Shown here one piece after another: positions 7,884 to 16,696 of a DNA stretch of 64,000 bases. The notes under the pieces are model-generated. The model was not told the origin of the DNA and did not search any database. It saw only the letters and a list, made by a program, of their open reading frames with translations. A program made the position numbers and the translations under genes. The stretch comes from Pseudomonas sp. B20(2017) (GTDB taxonomy: Bacteria > Pseudomonadota > Gammaproteobacteria > Pseudomonadales > Pseudomonadaceae). Numbering within the stretch: the stretch's first letter is position 1; the number at the start of each line of letters is the position of its first letter. The stretch lies in NCBI RefSeq assembly GCF_002113125.1, contig NZ_NEJP01000016.1, positions 1-64,000 on the forward strand. The letters run 5' to 3'.

Positions 7884-8780
7884 ATGTCCGAAAACCGCTG
7901 GGAAGGTATCGACGAGTTCGTCGCCGTCGCCGAATGCAGCCAGTTCACCGCGGCTGCCGAACGCCTGGGCGTCTCTTCCTCGCACATCAGTCGACAAATC
8001 GTACGGCTGGAAGAGCGTTTGCAGACGCGACTGCTTTATCGCAGCACCCGGCGCGTCACCTTGACCGAAGCGGGCCAGACATTTCTGCAACATTGTCAGC
8101 GCCTGCAGGACGGACGCGAAGAAGCGTTGCGTGCGGTCGGCGACCTGACCAGCGAGCCGAAAGGCATGCTGCGCATGACCTGCGCCGTGGCGTACGGCGA
8201 ACGCTTCATCGTGCCGCTGGTGACCCGGTTCATGGGGCATTACCCGCAACTGCGCATCGATATCGAACTGACCAACCGCCAACTTGATCTGGTGCATGAA
8301 GGCCTCGACCTGGCGATCCGGCTTGGGCGTCTTCAGGATTCCCGGCTGGTGGCCACCCGCCTGGCACCACGGCGCATGTATCTGTGTGCGTCGCCTTCCT
8401 ACCTGGAACGGTACGGGCGCCCACACAGTTTGTCGGAACTGGGACGGCACAATTGCCTGATCGGCAGCTCGGATATCTGGCAGCTTGAGCAAAACGGGCG
8501 AGAATTTTCTCAGCGGGTGCAGGGAAACTGGCGCTGCAACAGTGGGCAAGCGGTGCTGGATGCGGCACTACAAGGCGTTGGGCTTTGTCAACTGCCGGAC
8601 TATTACGTGCTGGAGCATCTGCACAGCGGTGCGTTGATTTCGCTTTTGGAGGCGCATCAACCGCCGAATACGGCGGTGTGGGCGCTGTATCCGCAGCAGC
8701 GGCACTTGTCGCCGAAGGTGCGCAAACTGGTGGACTTTCTCAAGGAAGGTTTGGCCGAGCGGCCGGAGTACCGGATTTAA
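7884..8780 (+). CDS. gfnR: LysR-family regulator of the formaldehyde module (GfnR-like)
   Basis: The 298-residue protein has an N-terminal winged helix (about 6-65; FTAAAERLGVSSSHISRQIVRLE) and a LysR effector-binding domain. It is divergent from adhC-fghA and its stop overlaps the ispD stop on the other strand (shared TTAA). The position corresponds to PA3630 of P. aeruginosa, described as GfnR, a regulator of glutathione-dependent formaldehyde neutralisation. The symbol rests on that synteny from memory; the LysR assignment is certain. Confidence 0.85.
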   Translation: MSENRWEGIDEFVAVAECSQFTAAAERLGVSSSHISRQIVRLEERLQTRLLYRSTRRVTLTEAGQTFLQHCQRLQDGREEALRAVGDLTSEPKGMLRMTCAVAYGERFIVPLVTRFMGHYPQLRIDIELTNRQLDLVHEGLDLAIRLGRLQDSRLVATRLAPRRMYLCASPSYLERYGRPHSLSELGRHNCLIGSSDIWQLEQNGREFSQRVQGNWRCNSGQAVLDAALQGVGLCQLPDYYVLEHLHSGALISLLEAHQPPNTAVWALYPQQRHLSPKVRKLVDFLKEGLAERPEYRI

Positions 8781-9484
8781 CGCCGGTTGGTCCAGCGCTG
8801 GCGCAACCATTCGAGGTCTTCCGGGCGGGTGACTTTCAGGTTGTCCGCACGGCCCTCGATTAGACGCGGCGCCATGCCTGCCCACTCCATCGCCGAGGCT
8901 TCATCGGTGATCACTGCATCGGCCACCAGACTGTCCGCCAGTGCGCGGTGCAAAGCACCGAGGCGGAACATCTGCGGCGTGTAGGCCTGCCAGATCACGC
9001 TGCGATCGACGGTTTCGACCACCCGACCGTGCTTGTCGACCCGTTTCAGGGTGTCCTTCGCCGGCACGGCAAGCAGGCCACCGACCGGATCATTTGCCAG
9101 CTCAGCGAGCAGTTTGTCGAGATCTTCACGGCTCAGATTAGGTCGTGCAGCATCGTGCACCAGTACCCAATCCTCATCGTCGGCACCTTGTGCGTGCAAA
9201 TGCAGCAAGGCGTTGAGCACCGAACCAGAACGCTCGGCGCCACCATCGACCCGTTGAATGCGCGGATCGCTGGCACTGGCCAGGGTCGGCCAATAAGGAT
9301 CATCAGCGGCAAGACTGACCACCAGGCCCTTCAGGCTCGGGTGATCGAGGAAACAGCCGAGGCTGTGTTCGAGAATTGTGCGCCCGCCCAGTTGCAGATA
9401 TTGCTTGGGACGATCCGCGGCCATACGGGCACCGACGCCCGCGGCAGGAATCACGGCCCAGAAGGCCGGCAGGGAATCGATCAT
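8777..9484 (-). CDS. ispD: 2-C-methyl-D-erythritol 4-phosphate cytidylyltransferase IspD
   Basis: IspD transfers CMP from CTP to methylerythritol phosphate in the MEP pathway. The 235-residue protein has the nucleotidyltransferase signature PAAGVGARMAADRPKQYL near the N-terminus and VHDAARPN (about 107-114). The ATG overlaps the ftsB stop by four bases, so it is the last gene of the pyrG-kdsA-eno-ftsB-ispD run. Its 3' end overlaps gfnR tail to tail. Confidence 0.96.
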   Translation of the reverse strand: MIDSLPAFWAVIPAAGVGARMAADRPKQYLQLGGRTILEHSLGCFLDHPSLKGLVVSLAADDPYWPTLASASDPRIQRVDGGAERSGSVLNALLHLHAQGADDEDWVLVHDAARPNLSREDLDKLLAELANDPVGGLLAVPAKDTLKRVDKHGRVVETVDRSVIWQAYTPQMFRLGALHRALADSLVADAVITDEASAMEWAGMAPRLIEGRADNLKVTRPEDLEWLRQRWTNRR

Positions 9485-9759
9485 TGGGCCAACTGGTAAA
9501 GGGTTTCGCCGTCCTTGACCATGCCCAGTTCGTGACGAGCCCGCTCTTCAACGGTCTCCATGCCTTTCTTCAACTCGCTGACTTCAGCGTCCATCACCCG
9601 GTTGCGCTCCAGCAAGGCTTCGTTCTCGGCGTGTTGATCAGCAATCTGCTGATTCAGTTCGGCGACTTGCGCCAGACTGCCATTGCCCACCCACAGGCGG
9701 TACTGCAGACCGGCCAGCAGCAAGAGCAAGACGAGAAACAACCAGTAAGGACTGCGCAT
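9481..9759 (-). CDS. ftsB: Cell division protein FtsB
   Basis: FtsB is a small bitopic membrane protein that forms the FtsQ-FtsL-FtsB divisome subcomplex. The 92-residue product has one N-terminal transmembrane helix (about 4-22) followed by a leucine-heptad coiled coil (about 29-70, VAELNQQIADQHAENEALLE) and the conserved ERARHELGMVKDGE. Placement between eno and ispD is the conserved gammaproteobacterial arrangement. It overlaps ispD by four bases. Confidence 0.95.
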   Translation of the reverse strand: MRSPYWLFLVLLLLLAGLQYRLWVGNGSLAQVAELNQQIADQHAENEALLERNRVMDAEVSELKKGMETVEERARHELGMVKDGETLYQLAQ

Positions 9760-9823
9760 CGAATATCAGGTATCCAGTGAAAAAAGACAGCCACGCCAAA
9801 ACTTTGAAGCATCTGATAGCACG

Positions 9824-9844
9824 AAGCCTGGAATATCCAGGCTT
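9824..9844 (-). other. Hairpin between eno and ftsB
   Basis: A perfect 9-bp stem (9824-9832 with 9836-9844, AAGCCTGGA/TCCAGGCTT) has a 3-base loop in the 171-base eno-ftsB gap. There is no U-tract. It may be an mRNA 3'-end or processing structure for the highly expressed eno. Confidence 0.4.
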
Positions 9845-9930
9845 GTGCATATAAGGCATCAGATTAGTGGCAAATCCATCGCTGTCACGACTTTTCCGAC
9901 ACAATCCGGTGTCTTTTTAACATGTAGCAA

Positions 9931-11220
9931 TCAGCCGCGGAACTCGGAGCGACCGTTGTACTTGGCCTTGCCATTCAACTGCTCTTCGATACGCAGCAGT
10001 TGGTTGTACTTGGAAACGCGGTCGGAACGGCACAGCGAACCGGTCTTGATCTGGCCAGCCGAAGTACCCACAGCCAGGTCGGCGATGGTCGAATCTTCGG
10101 TTTCGCCCGAACGGTGCGAGATCACGGCGGTGTAACCGGCAGCCTTGGCCATCTGGATGGCTTCCAGGGTTTCAGTCAGGGTGCCGATCTGGTTGAACTT
10201 GATCAGGATCGAGTTGGCGATCTTTTTATCGATGCCTTCTTTCAGGATCTTGGTGTTGGTCACGAACAGGTCGTCGCCGACCAGTTGGGTCTTCTCGCCG
10301 ATCTTGTCGGTGAGGATCTTCCAGCCAGCCCAGTCGGACTCGTCCAGACCGTCTTCGATCGAGATGATCGGGTAACGTTCGGTCAGACCTTTGAGGTAGT
10401 CGGCGAAACCTTCAGCGGTGAACACCTGGCCTTCGCCGGACAGGTTGTACTTGCCGTCTTCGAAGAATTCGCTGGCTGCGCAGTCCAGAGCCAGGGTCAC
10501 GTCGGTGCCCAGTTTGTAACCGGCGTTGGCGACTGCTTCGGAGATTACTTTCAGTGCGTCTTCGTTGGAAGCCAGGTTCGGTGCGAAACCGCCTTCGTCA
10601 CCAACAGCGGTGCTCAGGCCACGAGCCTTCAGCACGGCTTTCAGGTGATGGAAAATCTCGGTGCCCATGCGCAGACCTTCCGAGAAAGACTTGGCGCCAA
10701 CCGGCTGAACCATGAATTCCTGGATGTCGACGTTGTTGTCGGCGTGTTCGCCACCGTTGATGATGTTCATCATCGGAACCGGCATCGAGTACACACCCGG
10801 TGTGCCGTTCAGGTTGGCGATGTGTGCGTACAGCGGCAGGTCCTGATCCTGTGCAGCCGCCTTGGCCGCAGCCAGAGACACGGCGAGGATGGCGTTGGCG
10901 CCCAAGGTCGCTTTGTTTTCAGTACCGTCCAGCTTGATCATCGCGTGATCCAGCGCTTTCTGGTCGCTTGGGTCGGTGCCCAGCAGCAGATCGCGGATCG
11001 GACCGTTGATGTTGGCTACCGCCTTGAGCACGCCCTTGCCCAGGTAACGGCTCTTGTCGCCATCACGCAGCTCGAGCGCTTCACGCGAGCCAGTGGATGC
11101 ACCGGACGGCGCGCAAGCGCTGCCGATGATGCCGTTGTCGAGAAGCACGTCCGCTTCCACGGTGGGATTGCCACGGGAGTCGAGAACTTCACGACCTTTG
11201 ATGTCGACGATTTTTGCCAT
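9931..11220 (-). CDS. eno: Enolase
   Basis: Enolase interconverts 2-phosphoglycerate and phosphoenolpyruvate in glycolysis and is also a scaffold partner of RNase E. The 429-residue protein has the signature ILIKFNQIGTLTETLEA, magnesium ligands in the VGDDLFVTN segment, and SHRSGETEDSTIADLAV. I start at the ATG at 11220 (AKIVDIKGREVLDSRGNPT), with TGGAG about 10 bases before it; an in-frame GTG four codons upstream has no support. A 156-base gap holds a hairpin after kdsA. Confidence 0.97.
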   Translation of the reverse strand: MAKIVDIKGREVLDSRGNPTVEADVLLDNGIIGSACAPSGASTGSREALELRDGDKSRYLGKGVLKAVANINGPIRDLLLGTDPSDQKALDHAMIKLDGTENKATLGANAILAVSLAAAKAAAQDQDLPLYAHIANLNGTPGVYSMPVPMMNIINGGEHADNNVDIQEFMVQPVGAKSFSEGLRMGTEIFHHLKAVLKARGLSTAVGDEGGFAPNLASNEDALKVISEAVANAGYKLGTDVTLALDCAASEFFEDGKYNLSGEGQVFTAEGFADYLKGLTERYPIISIEDGLDESDWAGWKILTDKIGEKTQLVGDDLFVTNTKILKEGIDKKIANSILIKFNQIGTLTETLEAIQMAKAAGYTAVISHRSGETEDSTIADLAVGTSAGQIKTGSLCRSDRVSKYNQLLRIEEQLNGKAKYNGRSEFRG

Positions 11221-11318
11221 TGTTGTAAACACTCCAAAGTTGACGAAAACGACGCAGCTAGAGGAAATCTTTTTACCGTCGGCAAGTGGTGTGCAGCGGG
11301 CAGCTTGCAGACGACAAC

Positions 11319-11340
11319 GCTCATACCCGAGGGCATGAGC
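11319..11340 (-). other. Hairpin between kdsA and eno
   Basis: GCTCAT-n-CCC pairs with GGG-n-ATGAGC (11319-11340) around a 2-base loop. No U-tract follows on either strand, so it is not a convincing terminator. It could be a transcript-processing structure in the eno leader. Confidence 0.3.
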
Positions 11341-11376
11341 GACAAATCGTGCGGTACTTTACCGGAGAATTGAGGT

Positions 11377-12222
11377 TTACGCGGTTTCTACCGTCGGAAA
11401 ACTCTTCACCAGTTCGTCCAGGGCTTTGAGCTGGGCCAGGAATGGCTCCAGTTTGTCCAGACGCAAGGCGCAAGGGCCGTCGCATTTGGCGTTGTCCGGA
11501 TCCGGATGCGCTTCGAGGAACAGCCCCGCCAGCGACTGGCTCATGCCAGCCTTGGCCAGGTCGGTGACTTGGGCGCGGCGACCGCCGGCGGAGTCGGAAC
11601 GACCGCCAGGCATTTGCAGCGAATGGGTCACGTCGAAGAATACCGGGTACTCGAACTGCTTCATGATGCCGAAGCCGAGCATGTCGACCACGAGGTTGTT
11701 GTAGCCGAAGCTCGAACCGCGCTCGCAAAGGATCAACTGATCGTTACCCGCTTCCACGCACTTGTTCAGGATGTGTTTCATTTCCTGAGGCGCGAGGAAC
11801 TGGGCTTTCTTGATGTTGATCACAGCGTTGGTCTTGGCCATCGCGACGACCAGATCGGTCTGGCGCGACAGGAAGGCCGGCAACTGGATGATGTCGCAGA
11901 CCTCGGCGACGACCGCGGCCTGGTCAGGCTCGTGGACGTCGGTGATGATCGGCACGCCGAAGGCTTGTTTGATGTCCTGGAAGATGCGCATGCCCTCTTC
12001 CAGGCCAGGACCACGATAGGAGGTCACAGAAGAACGGTTGGCCTTGTCGAAGCTGGCCTTGAACACGTAAGGGATACCGAGTTTTTCGGTGACCTTCACG
12101 TACTCTTCGCAAACCTGCATGGCCATGTCACGGCTTTCCAGCACGTTCATGCCACCGAACAGCACCATGGGTTTGTCGTTGGCAATCTCGATGTCGCCGA
12201 CGCGGATGATCTTCTGTGCCAT
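11377..12222 (-). CDS. kdsA: 3-deoxy-8-phosphooctulonate synthase (Kdo-8-P synthase)
   Basis: KdsA condenses phosphoenolpyruvate with arabinose 5-phosphate to give Kdo 8-phosphate for the lipopolysaccharide inner core. The 281-residue TIM-barrel protein has GGMNVLES near the N-terminus, where Asn marks the metal-independent class, plus KASFDKANRSS and ITDVHEP. It starts 5 bases after pyrG and precedes eno. Confidence 0.97.
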   Translation of the reverse strand: MAQKIIRVGDIEIANDKPMVLFGGMNVLESRDMAMQVCEEYVKVTEKLGIPYVFKASFDKANRSSVTSYRGPGLEEGMRIFQDIKQAFGVPIITDVHEPDQAAVVAEVCDIIQLPAFLSRQTDLVVAMAKTNAVINIKKAQFLAPQEMKHILNKCVEAGNDQLILCERGSSFGYNNLVVDMLGFGIMKQFEYPVFFDVTHSLQMPGGRSDSAGGRRAQVTDLAKAGMSQSLAGLFLEAHPDPDNAKCDGPCALRLDKLEPFLAQLKALDELVKSFPTVETA

Positions 12223-12227
12223 CGGGG

Positions 12228-13859
12228 TTACGCCTTCTTCTGGTGTTGAGCCAATGCCGCTTTGACGAAGCCGCTGAACAGCGGATGGCCATCGCGTGGC
12301 GTCGAGGTGAACTCAGGGTGGAACTGGCAAGCGACGAACCATGGATGATCCGGAGCTTCGACCACTTCAACCAGCGCTGCATCGGAAGAACGACCGGAAA
12401 TCTTCAGGCCGGCCTCGATGATTTGCGGCAGCAGGTTGTTGTTCACTTCGTAACGGTGACGGTGACGTTCGACAATCACATCCTTGCCGTAGCAGTCGTG
12501 CACCTTGGAGCCGGCTTCGAGCAGGCATTCCTGAGCGCCGAGGCGCATGGTGCCGCCCAGATCGGATGCTTCAGTACGGGTTTCGACTGCACCGGTAGCG
12601 TCTTCCCACTCGGTGATCAGACCGACAACCGGATGGCCGCTGGCACGATCGAACTCGGTGGAGTTGGCGTCTTTCCAGCCCAGCACGTTACGGGCGAACT
12701 CGATGACCGCCACTTGCATGCCCAGGCAGATACCCAGGTACGGAACCTTGTTTTCGCGAGCGTACTGAACGGCAGTGATCTTGCCTTCCACGCCACGCAG
12801 ACCGAAGCCGCCCGGTACGAGGATCGCGTCGACGCCTTCCAGCAGCGCGGTGCCCTGGTTCTCGATGTCTTCGGAATCGATGTAGCGCAGGTTGACCTTG
12901 GTACGGTTGGTGATGCCGGCGTGACTCATCGCTTCGATCAGCGACTTGTAGGCGTCCAGCAGTTCCATGTACTTGCCGACCATCGCGATGGTGACTTCGT
13001 GCTCCGGGTTCAGCTTGGCATCGACGACCTTTTCCCACTCGGACAGGTCGGCGCCATTGCATTGCAAGCCGAAACGCTCGACGACGAAGTCGTCCAGACC
13101 CTGAGCGTGCAGCACGGCCGGGATCTTGTAGATGGTGTCGACGTCTTCCAGGGAGATCACCGCACGCTCTTCAACGTTGGTGAACAGCGCGATCTTGCGA
13201 CGCGACGACACATCCACCGGATGGTCGGAGCGGCAGATCAGCACGTCTGGCTGCAGACCGATCGAACGCAGCTCTTTTACCGAGTGCTGGGTCGGTTTGG
13301 TCTTGGTCTCGCCCGCGGTAGCGATGTACGGAACCAGGGTCAGGTGCATCAGCATCGCGCGCTTGGAACCGACTTCCACACGCAACTGGCGGATGGCTTC
13401 GAGGAACGGTTGCGACTCGATGTCGCCAACGGTGCCGCCGATTTCCACCAAGGCCACGTCGGCATCGCCGGCACCCTTGATGATGCGACGCTTGATTTCG
13501 TCGGTGATGTGCGGAATCACCTGGATGGTTGCACCCAGGTAGTCACCACGGCGCTCTTTGCGCAGCACGTGCTCGTAGACACGGCCGGTGGTGAAGTTGT
13601 TGTTCTGGGTCATGGTCGTGCGGATGAACCGCTCGTAGTGGCCCAGGTCCAGGTCGGTCTCGGCGCCGTCGTGGGTGACGAACACTTCACCGTGCTGGAA
13701 CGGGCTCATGGTGCCCGGGTCGACGTTGATGTACGGATCCAGCTTCAGCATGGTGACCTTAAGCCCCCGCGCCTCCAGGATGGCCGCCAATGAAGCCGAT
13801 GCAATGCCTTTCCCCAAAGAAGAAACAACACCGCCCGTGACGAATATGTAGCGCGTCAT
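12228..13859 (-). CDS. pyrG: CTP synthase
   Basis: PyrG makes CTP from UTP with glutamine-derived ammonia. The 543-residue protein has an N-terminal synthase domain (FVTGGVVSSLGKGI; YINVDPGTMSPFQHGEV) and a C-terminal class I glutamine amidotransferase domain with the nucleophile in YLGICLGMQ (about residue 380) and the His-Glu pair in CQFHPEF. Its ATG faces a 274-base gap before tilS that probably holds the promoter for pyrG-kdsA. Confidence 0.98.
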   Translation of the reverse strand: MTRYIFVTGGVVSSLGKGIASASLAAILEARGLKVTMLKLDPYINVDPGTMSPFQHGEVFVTHDGAETDLDLGHYERFIRTTMTQNNNFTTGRVYEHVLRKERRGDYLGATIQVIPHITDEIKRRIIKGAGDADVALVEIGGTVGDIESQPFLEAIRQLRVEVGSKRAMLMHLTLVPYIATAGETKTKPTQHSVKELRSIGLQPDVLICRSDHPVDVSSRRKIALFTNVEERAVISLEDVDTIYKIPAVLHAQGLDDFVVERFGLQCNGADLSEWEKVVDAKLNPEHEVTIAMVGKYMELLDAYKSLIEAMSHAGITNRTKVNLRYIDSEDIENQGTALLEGVDAILVPGGFGLRGVEGKITAVQYARENKVPYLGICLGMQVAVIEFARNVLGWKDANSTEFDRASGHPVVGLITEWEDATGAVETRTEASDLGGTMRLGAQECLLEAGSKVHDCYGKDVIVERHRHRYEVNNNLLPQIIEAGLKISGRSSDAALVEVVEAPDHPWFVACQFHPEFTSTPRDGHPLFSGFVKAALAQHQKKA

Positions 13860-14133
13860 GAAAAACCCTAGAAGTCTGCGTTAAAGCGGTCCGAGCCGCC
13901 GGGGAAAGCGAAGGAAGGCCGAAGCCCCCGATCACCTGCATTAATCACAGTGCACCTTTCAAAAAAACCGCCGCGTTGGGACAGACCGGAAGTGAAAACA
14001 CCGGTACGTTGCTCGCTACACATTTTTTGGAATCGCCCAGCAAAGACTGCTTGGTAATCGGCAACTCCTGCAATTCAGGCGAATCCACAGAAGTTGTATC
14101 AAGAAGGGAGCGTAGTCTACCGGAATGCCCCCT

Positions 14134-15462
14134 TCATCTCAAACCTTGATCTTCGTCAGAAGGCTGCCAATGCAATCGCCAACCTTCCAGCGCATTGCCG
14201 TCGAGCCCCGGCAGGTTCGCCACGGCGAGCAATTCTTCACCGCGAAACAGCAGCGGCAATCTGCCACGCACGAAGCCCGGCACCGCGCGCTCATTGAGCA
14301 GGCGCTTGAGATCACGATGACCGCGATCCGTCAGATCCATCACCTCGCCGCCCTGCCGATAGCGGATTTGCAGCGGCCCGGCGGGAGTCTGGCCGATGAA
14401 CATGACACGTCCGTTATCGGGCAAGCCTAGCGCTGACGACAGGTCGTGCCAGTCGCCGCTGACCACCGGCGTACGTAGCCATTGCCCGCTGAGCCACCAC
14501 AAGCGACCGGCGCTTCGATGCAACTCGCCATCCGCCAGACGCCAGATTGGCGAGGCATCGATGCCAGCATCACGCAGATCCACCCAACCCGACCAATGGT
14601 CGGTGTCCGGCAGTCGGGTCAGCGACCCAAGCCAATGGCTGAGCGCGTTTCGCTGGCGGGCATCGGACAAGTTCGCGATAGCCGCAAACTCCAGTGACGG
14701 CAATCCCGACCACCCGAACTCACCGGGCAAGCCCGCCGTAGCCAGATCGATTCGCGCCAGCTCATCGAGCAAGCCTTGCGCCTCACGCAGATGCGCCGCA
14801 CTACGGGCCATGCTGGCCTGCGCCTGCGGCCAGCGGCCGATCAGCAGCGGCATGACCTGATGGCGCAGATAGTTGCGCGAGAACTGCCGATCCTGATTTG
14901 ACGGGTCCTCGACCCAACGCAGGCCATGATCCCGCGCATAGGCTTCCAACTCTGCGCGTGTGACGTCGAGCAACGGCCGCACCAGACTGCCCTGCCCCAG
15001 CGCTCGCGTGACCGGCATACCGGACAGCCCACGCACGCCGGCGCCACGCAGCAGACGGAACAACAGCGTTTCTGCCTGATCATCGCGATGCTGCCCGGTC
15101 AGCAACACATCATTGGCCTGTGTCGCCTCACTGAACGCCGCATAGCGCGCATCCCGCGCCGCGCGCTCCACACTCGCCCCCGGCTGCACCTGCACAAGCA
15201 CAACTTGCAATGGCACCGCCAGTTCATCGCAGAAAGCCTGACAATGCGCCGGCCACGCGTCGGCCGCAGCCTGAAGGCCGTGATGAACATGGATGGCGCT
15301 TAGCGCCGGAATGGATTCGGTTTTGGCGAGATTGGCCAGGAGGTGCAGCAGAACGGTGGAATCGAGGCCACCGGAGAAGGCGATGCGCCAATGGGATGCA
15401 CAGAGCCAGGGCTTGAGGTTGCGCAGAAGTCTGGAAGGCAAATCAATCGAGGGCTGACCCAT
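14134..15462 (-). CDS. tilS: tRNA(Ile)-lysidine synthase TilS
   Basis: TilS modifies C34 of the CAU-anticodon tRNA-Ile with lysine so that it reads AUA. The 442-residue protein has the PP-loop motif AFSGGLDSTVLLHL (about 28-41), HVHHGLQ and GQHRDDQAETLL in the ATPase domain, and the typical C-terminal substrate-binding domain. It sits between accA and pyrG; a REP pair separates it from accA, so it may have its own promoter. The 274 bases between its stop and pyrG show nothing clear apart from presumed promoter DNA. Confidence 0.95.
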   Translation of the reverse strand: MGQPSIDLPSRLLRNLKPWLCASHWRIAFSGGLDSTVLLHLLANLAKTESIPALSAIHVHHGLQAAADAWPAHCQAFCDELAVPLQVVLVQVQPGASVERAARDARYAAFSEATQANDVLLTGQHRDDQAETLLFRLLRGAGVRGLSGMPVTRALGQGSLVRPLLDVTRAELEAYARDHGLRWVEDPSNQDRQFSRNYLRHQVMPLLIGRWPQAQASMARSAAHLREAQGLLDELARIDLATAGLPGEFGWSGLPSLEFAAIANLSDARQRNALSHWLGSLTRLPDTDHWSGWVDLRDAGIDASPIWRLADGELHRSAGRLWWLSGQWLRTPVVSGDWHDLSSALGLPDNGRVMFIGQTPAGPLQIRYRQGGEVMDLTDRGHRDLKRLLNERAVPGFVRGRLPLLFRGEELLAVANLPGLDGNALEGWRLHWQPSDEDQGLR

Positions 15463-15486
15463 TTTTCTACCTTTTCACAAACCAAA

Positions 15487-15576
15487 TGTGGGAGCGGGCT
15501 TGCTCGCGAAAGCGGTGAAACAGCCAACACAGTCGTTGAATGTTACATCGCATTCGCGGGCAAGCCCGCTCCCACA
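15487..15576. repeat. REP pair (inverted), G-subtype, between tilS and accA
   Basis: Two inverted copies of the Pseudomonas REP palindrome face each other: TGTGGGAGCGGGCTTGCTCG-type at 15487-15510 and its complement at 15553-15576, with a 42-base spacer. The whole can fold into one long hairpin. The right copy has one variant base (GCGGGCAA). Confidence 0.9.
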
Positions 15577-15609
15577 GTGTTTTGCATTGTCAGCCAAAAC
15601 GGCGTTCGA

Positions 15610-16557
15610 TCAGAGACCGTAGCTCATCAGACGATCGTAACGACGCTTGAGCAGCGCTTCGTTGTCGAACTTCTTCAGCATCGCCAGTTGCGAGCTCAGC
15701 TCGGCGCGGATCGATGCAGCGGCCGCGGCCGGATCGCGGTGAGCGCCGCCCAGAGGCTCGCTGATCACCTTGTCGACGATGCCCAGGCCTTTCAGACGCT
15801 CGGCGGTGATGCCCATCGCTTCAGCAGCATCCGGCGCTTTCTCTGCGGTTTTCCACAGAATCGAAGCGCAACCTTCCGGCGAGATCACCGCGTAGGTCGA
15901 GTACTGCAGCATGTTCAACTGGTCGCACACACCGATTGCCAGTGCACCGCCGGAACCACCTTCACCAATCACGGTGGCGATGATCGGGGTTTTCAGGCGA
16001 GCCATGACGCGCAGGTTCCAGGCGATCGCTTCGCTCTGGTTGCGCTCTTCGGCATCAATACCAGGGTAGGCACCCGGGGTGTCGATGAAGGTCAGGATCG
16101 GCATCTTGAAACGCTCGGCCATTTCCATCAGGCGGCAAGCCTTGCGGTAGCCTTCCGGACGCGGCATGCCGAAGTTGCGGCGCACCTTTTCACGCACTTC
16201 ACGGCCCTTCTGGTGACCGATCACCATCACTGGCTGGTCTTCCAGACGTGCCACGCCGCCCACAATGGCCGCGTCGTCGGAGAAGTGACGGTCACCGTGC
16301 AGTTCGTCGAACTCGGTGAAGATGTGGTCGATGTAGTCCAGGGTGTAAGGACGTTTCGGGTGACGCGCCAGACGTGCGATCTGCCAGCTGGTCAGCTTGC
16401 CGAAGATGTCTTCGGTCAGCGTCTTGCTCTTGTCCTGCAGGCGGGAGATCTCATCGCCGATATTCAGCGAATTGTCATTACCGACCAAGCGCAACTCTTC
16501 GATCTTGGCTTGCAGGTCGGCGATCGGCTGTTCGAAATCTAGAAAATTCGGGTTCAT
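15610..16557 (-). CDS. accA: Acetyl-CoA carboxylase carboxyltransferase subunit alpha
   Basis: AccA forms with AccD the carboxyltransferase that makes malonyl-CoA for fatty-acid synthesis. The 315-residue protein begins MNPNFLDFEQPIADLQ and has the oxyanion-hole glycines VIGEGGSGGALAIGV and SPEGCASILW. I use the ATG at 16557 because conservation starts there; a longer reading adds nine residues with no support. Only a weak GACGGA precedes the ATG. accD is not in the window. Confidence 0.97.
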   Translation of the reverse strand: MNPNFLDFEQPIADLQAKIEELRLVGNDNSLNIGDEISRLQDKSKTLTEDIFGKLTSWQIARLARHPKRPYTLDYIDHIFTEFDELHGDRHFSDDAAIVGGVARLEDQPVMVIGHQKGREVREKVRRNFGMPRPEGYRKACRLMEMAERFKMPILTFIDTPGAYPGIDAEERNQSEAIAWNLRVMARLKTPIIATVIGEGGSGGALAIGVCDQLNMLQYSTYAVISPEGCASILWKTAEKAPDAAEAMGITAERLKGLGIVDKVISEPLGGAHRDPAAAAASIRAELSSQLAMLKKFDNEALLKRRYDRLMSYGL

Positions 16558-16669
16558 AGGCGTCCGTCTTGGGTCGTGTCCCAAGTGAGCTTGGGCCGGC
16601 CGGTTGTCTATTCGCGCCCTACCTTAAGGGAGAGGCGCGCTGAGGTCGAGATTAAAAATTCAGGTTGTG

Positions 16670-16694
16670 GGCAGGCGCTTTGATAGCACCTGCC
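16670..16694 (-). terminator. Hairpin directly after dnaE
   Basis: A 9-bp stem with one G-U pair (16686-16694 with 16670-16678) begins two bases after the dnaE stop codon. The T-run lies about 15 bases further on, not adjacent, so termination is only possible. Confidence 0.35.
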
Positions 16695-16696
16695 GG

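Noticed and set aside
10000..13793. Plus-strand frames opposite eno and pyrG (457 and 525 codons)
   Set aside because: Both mirror well-conserved genes on the minus strand and show no protein-like pattern.
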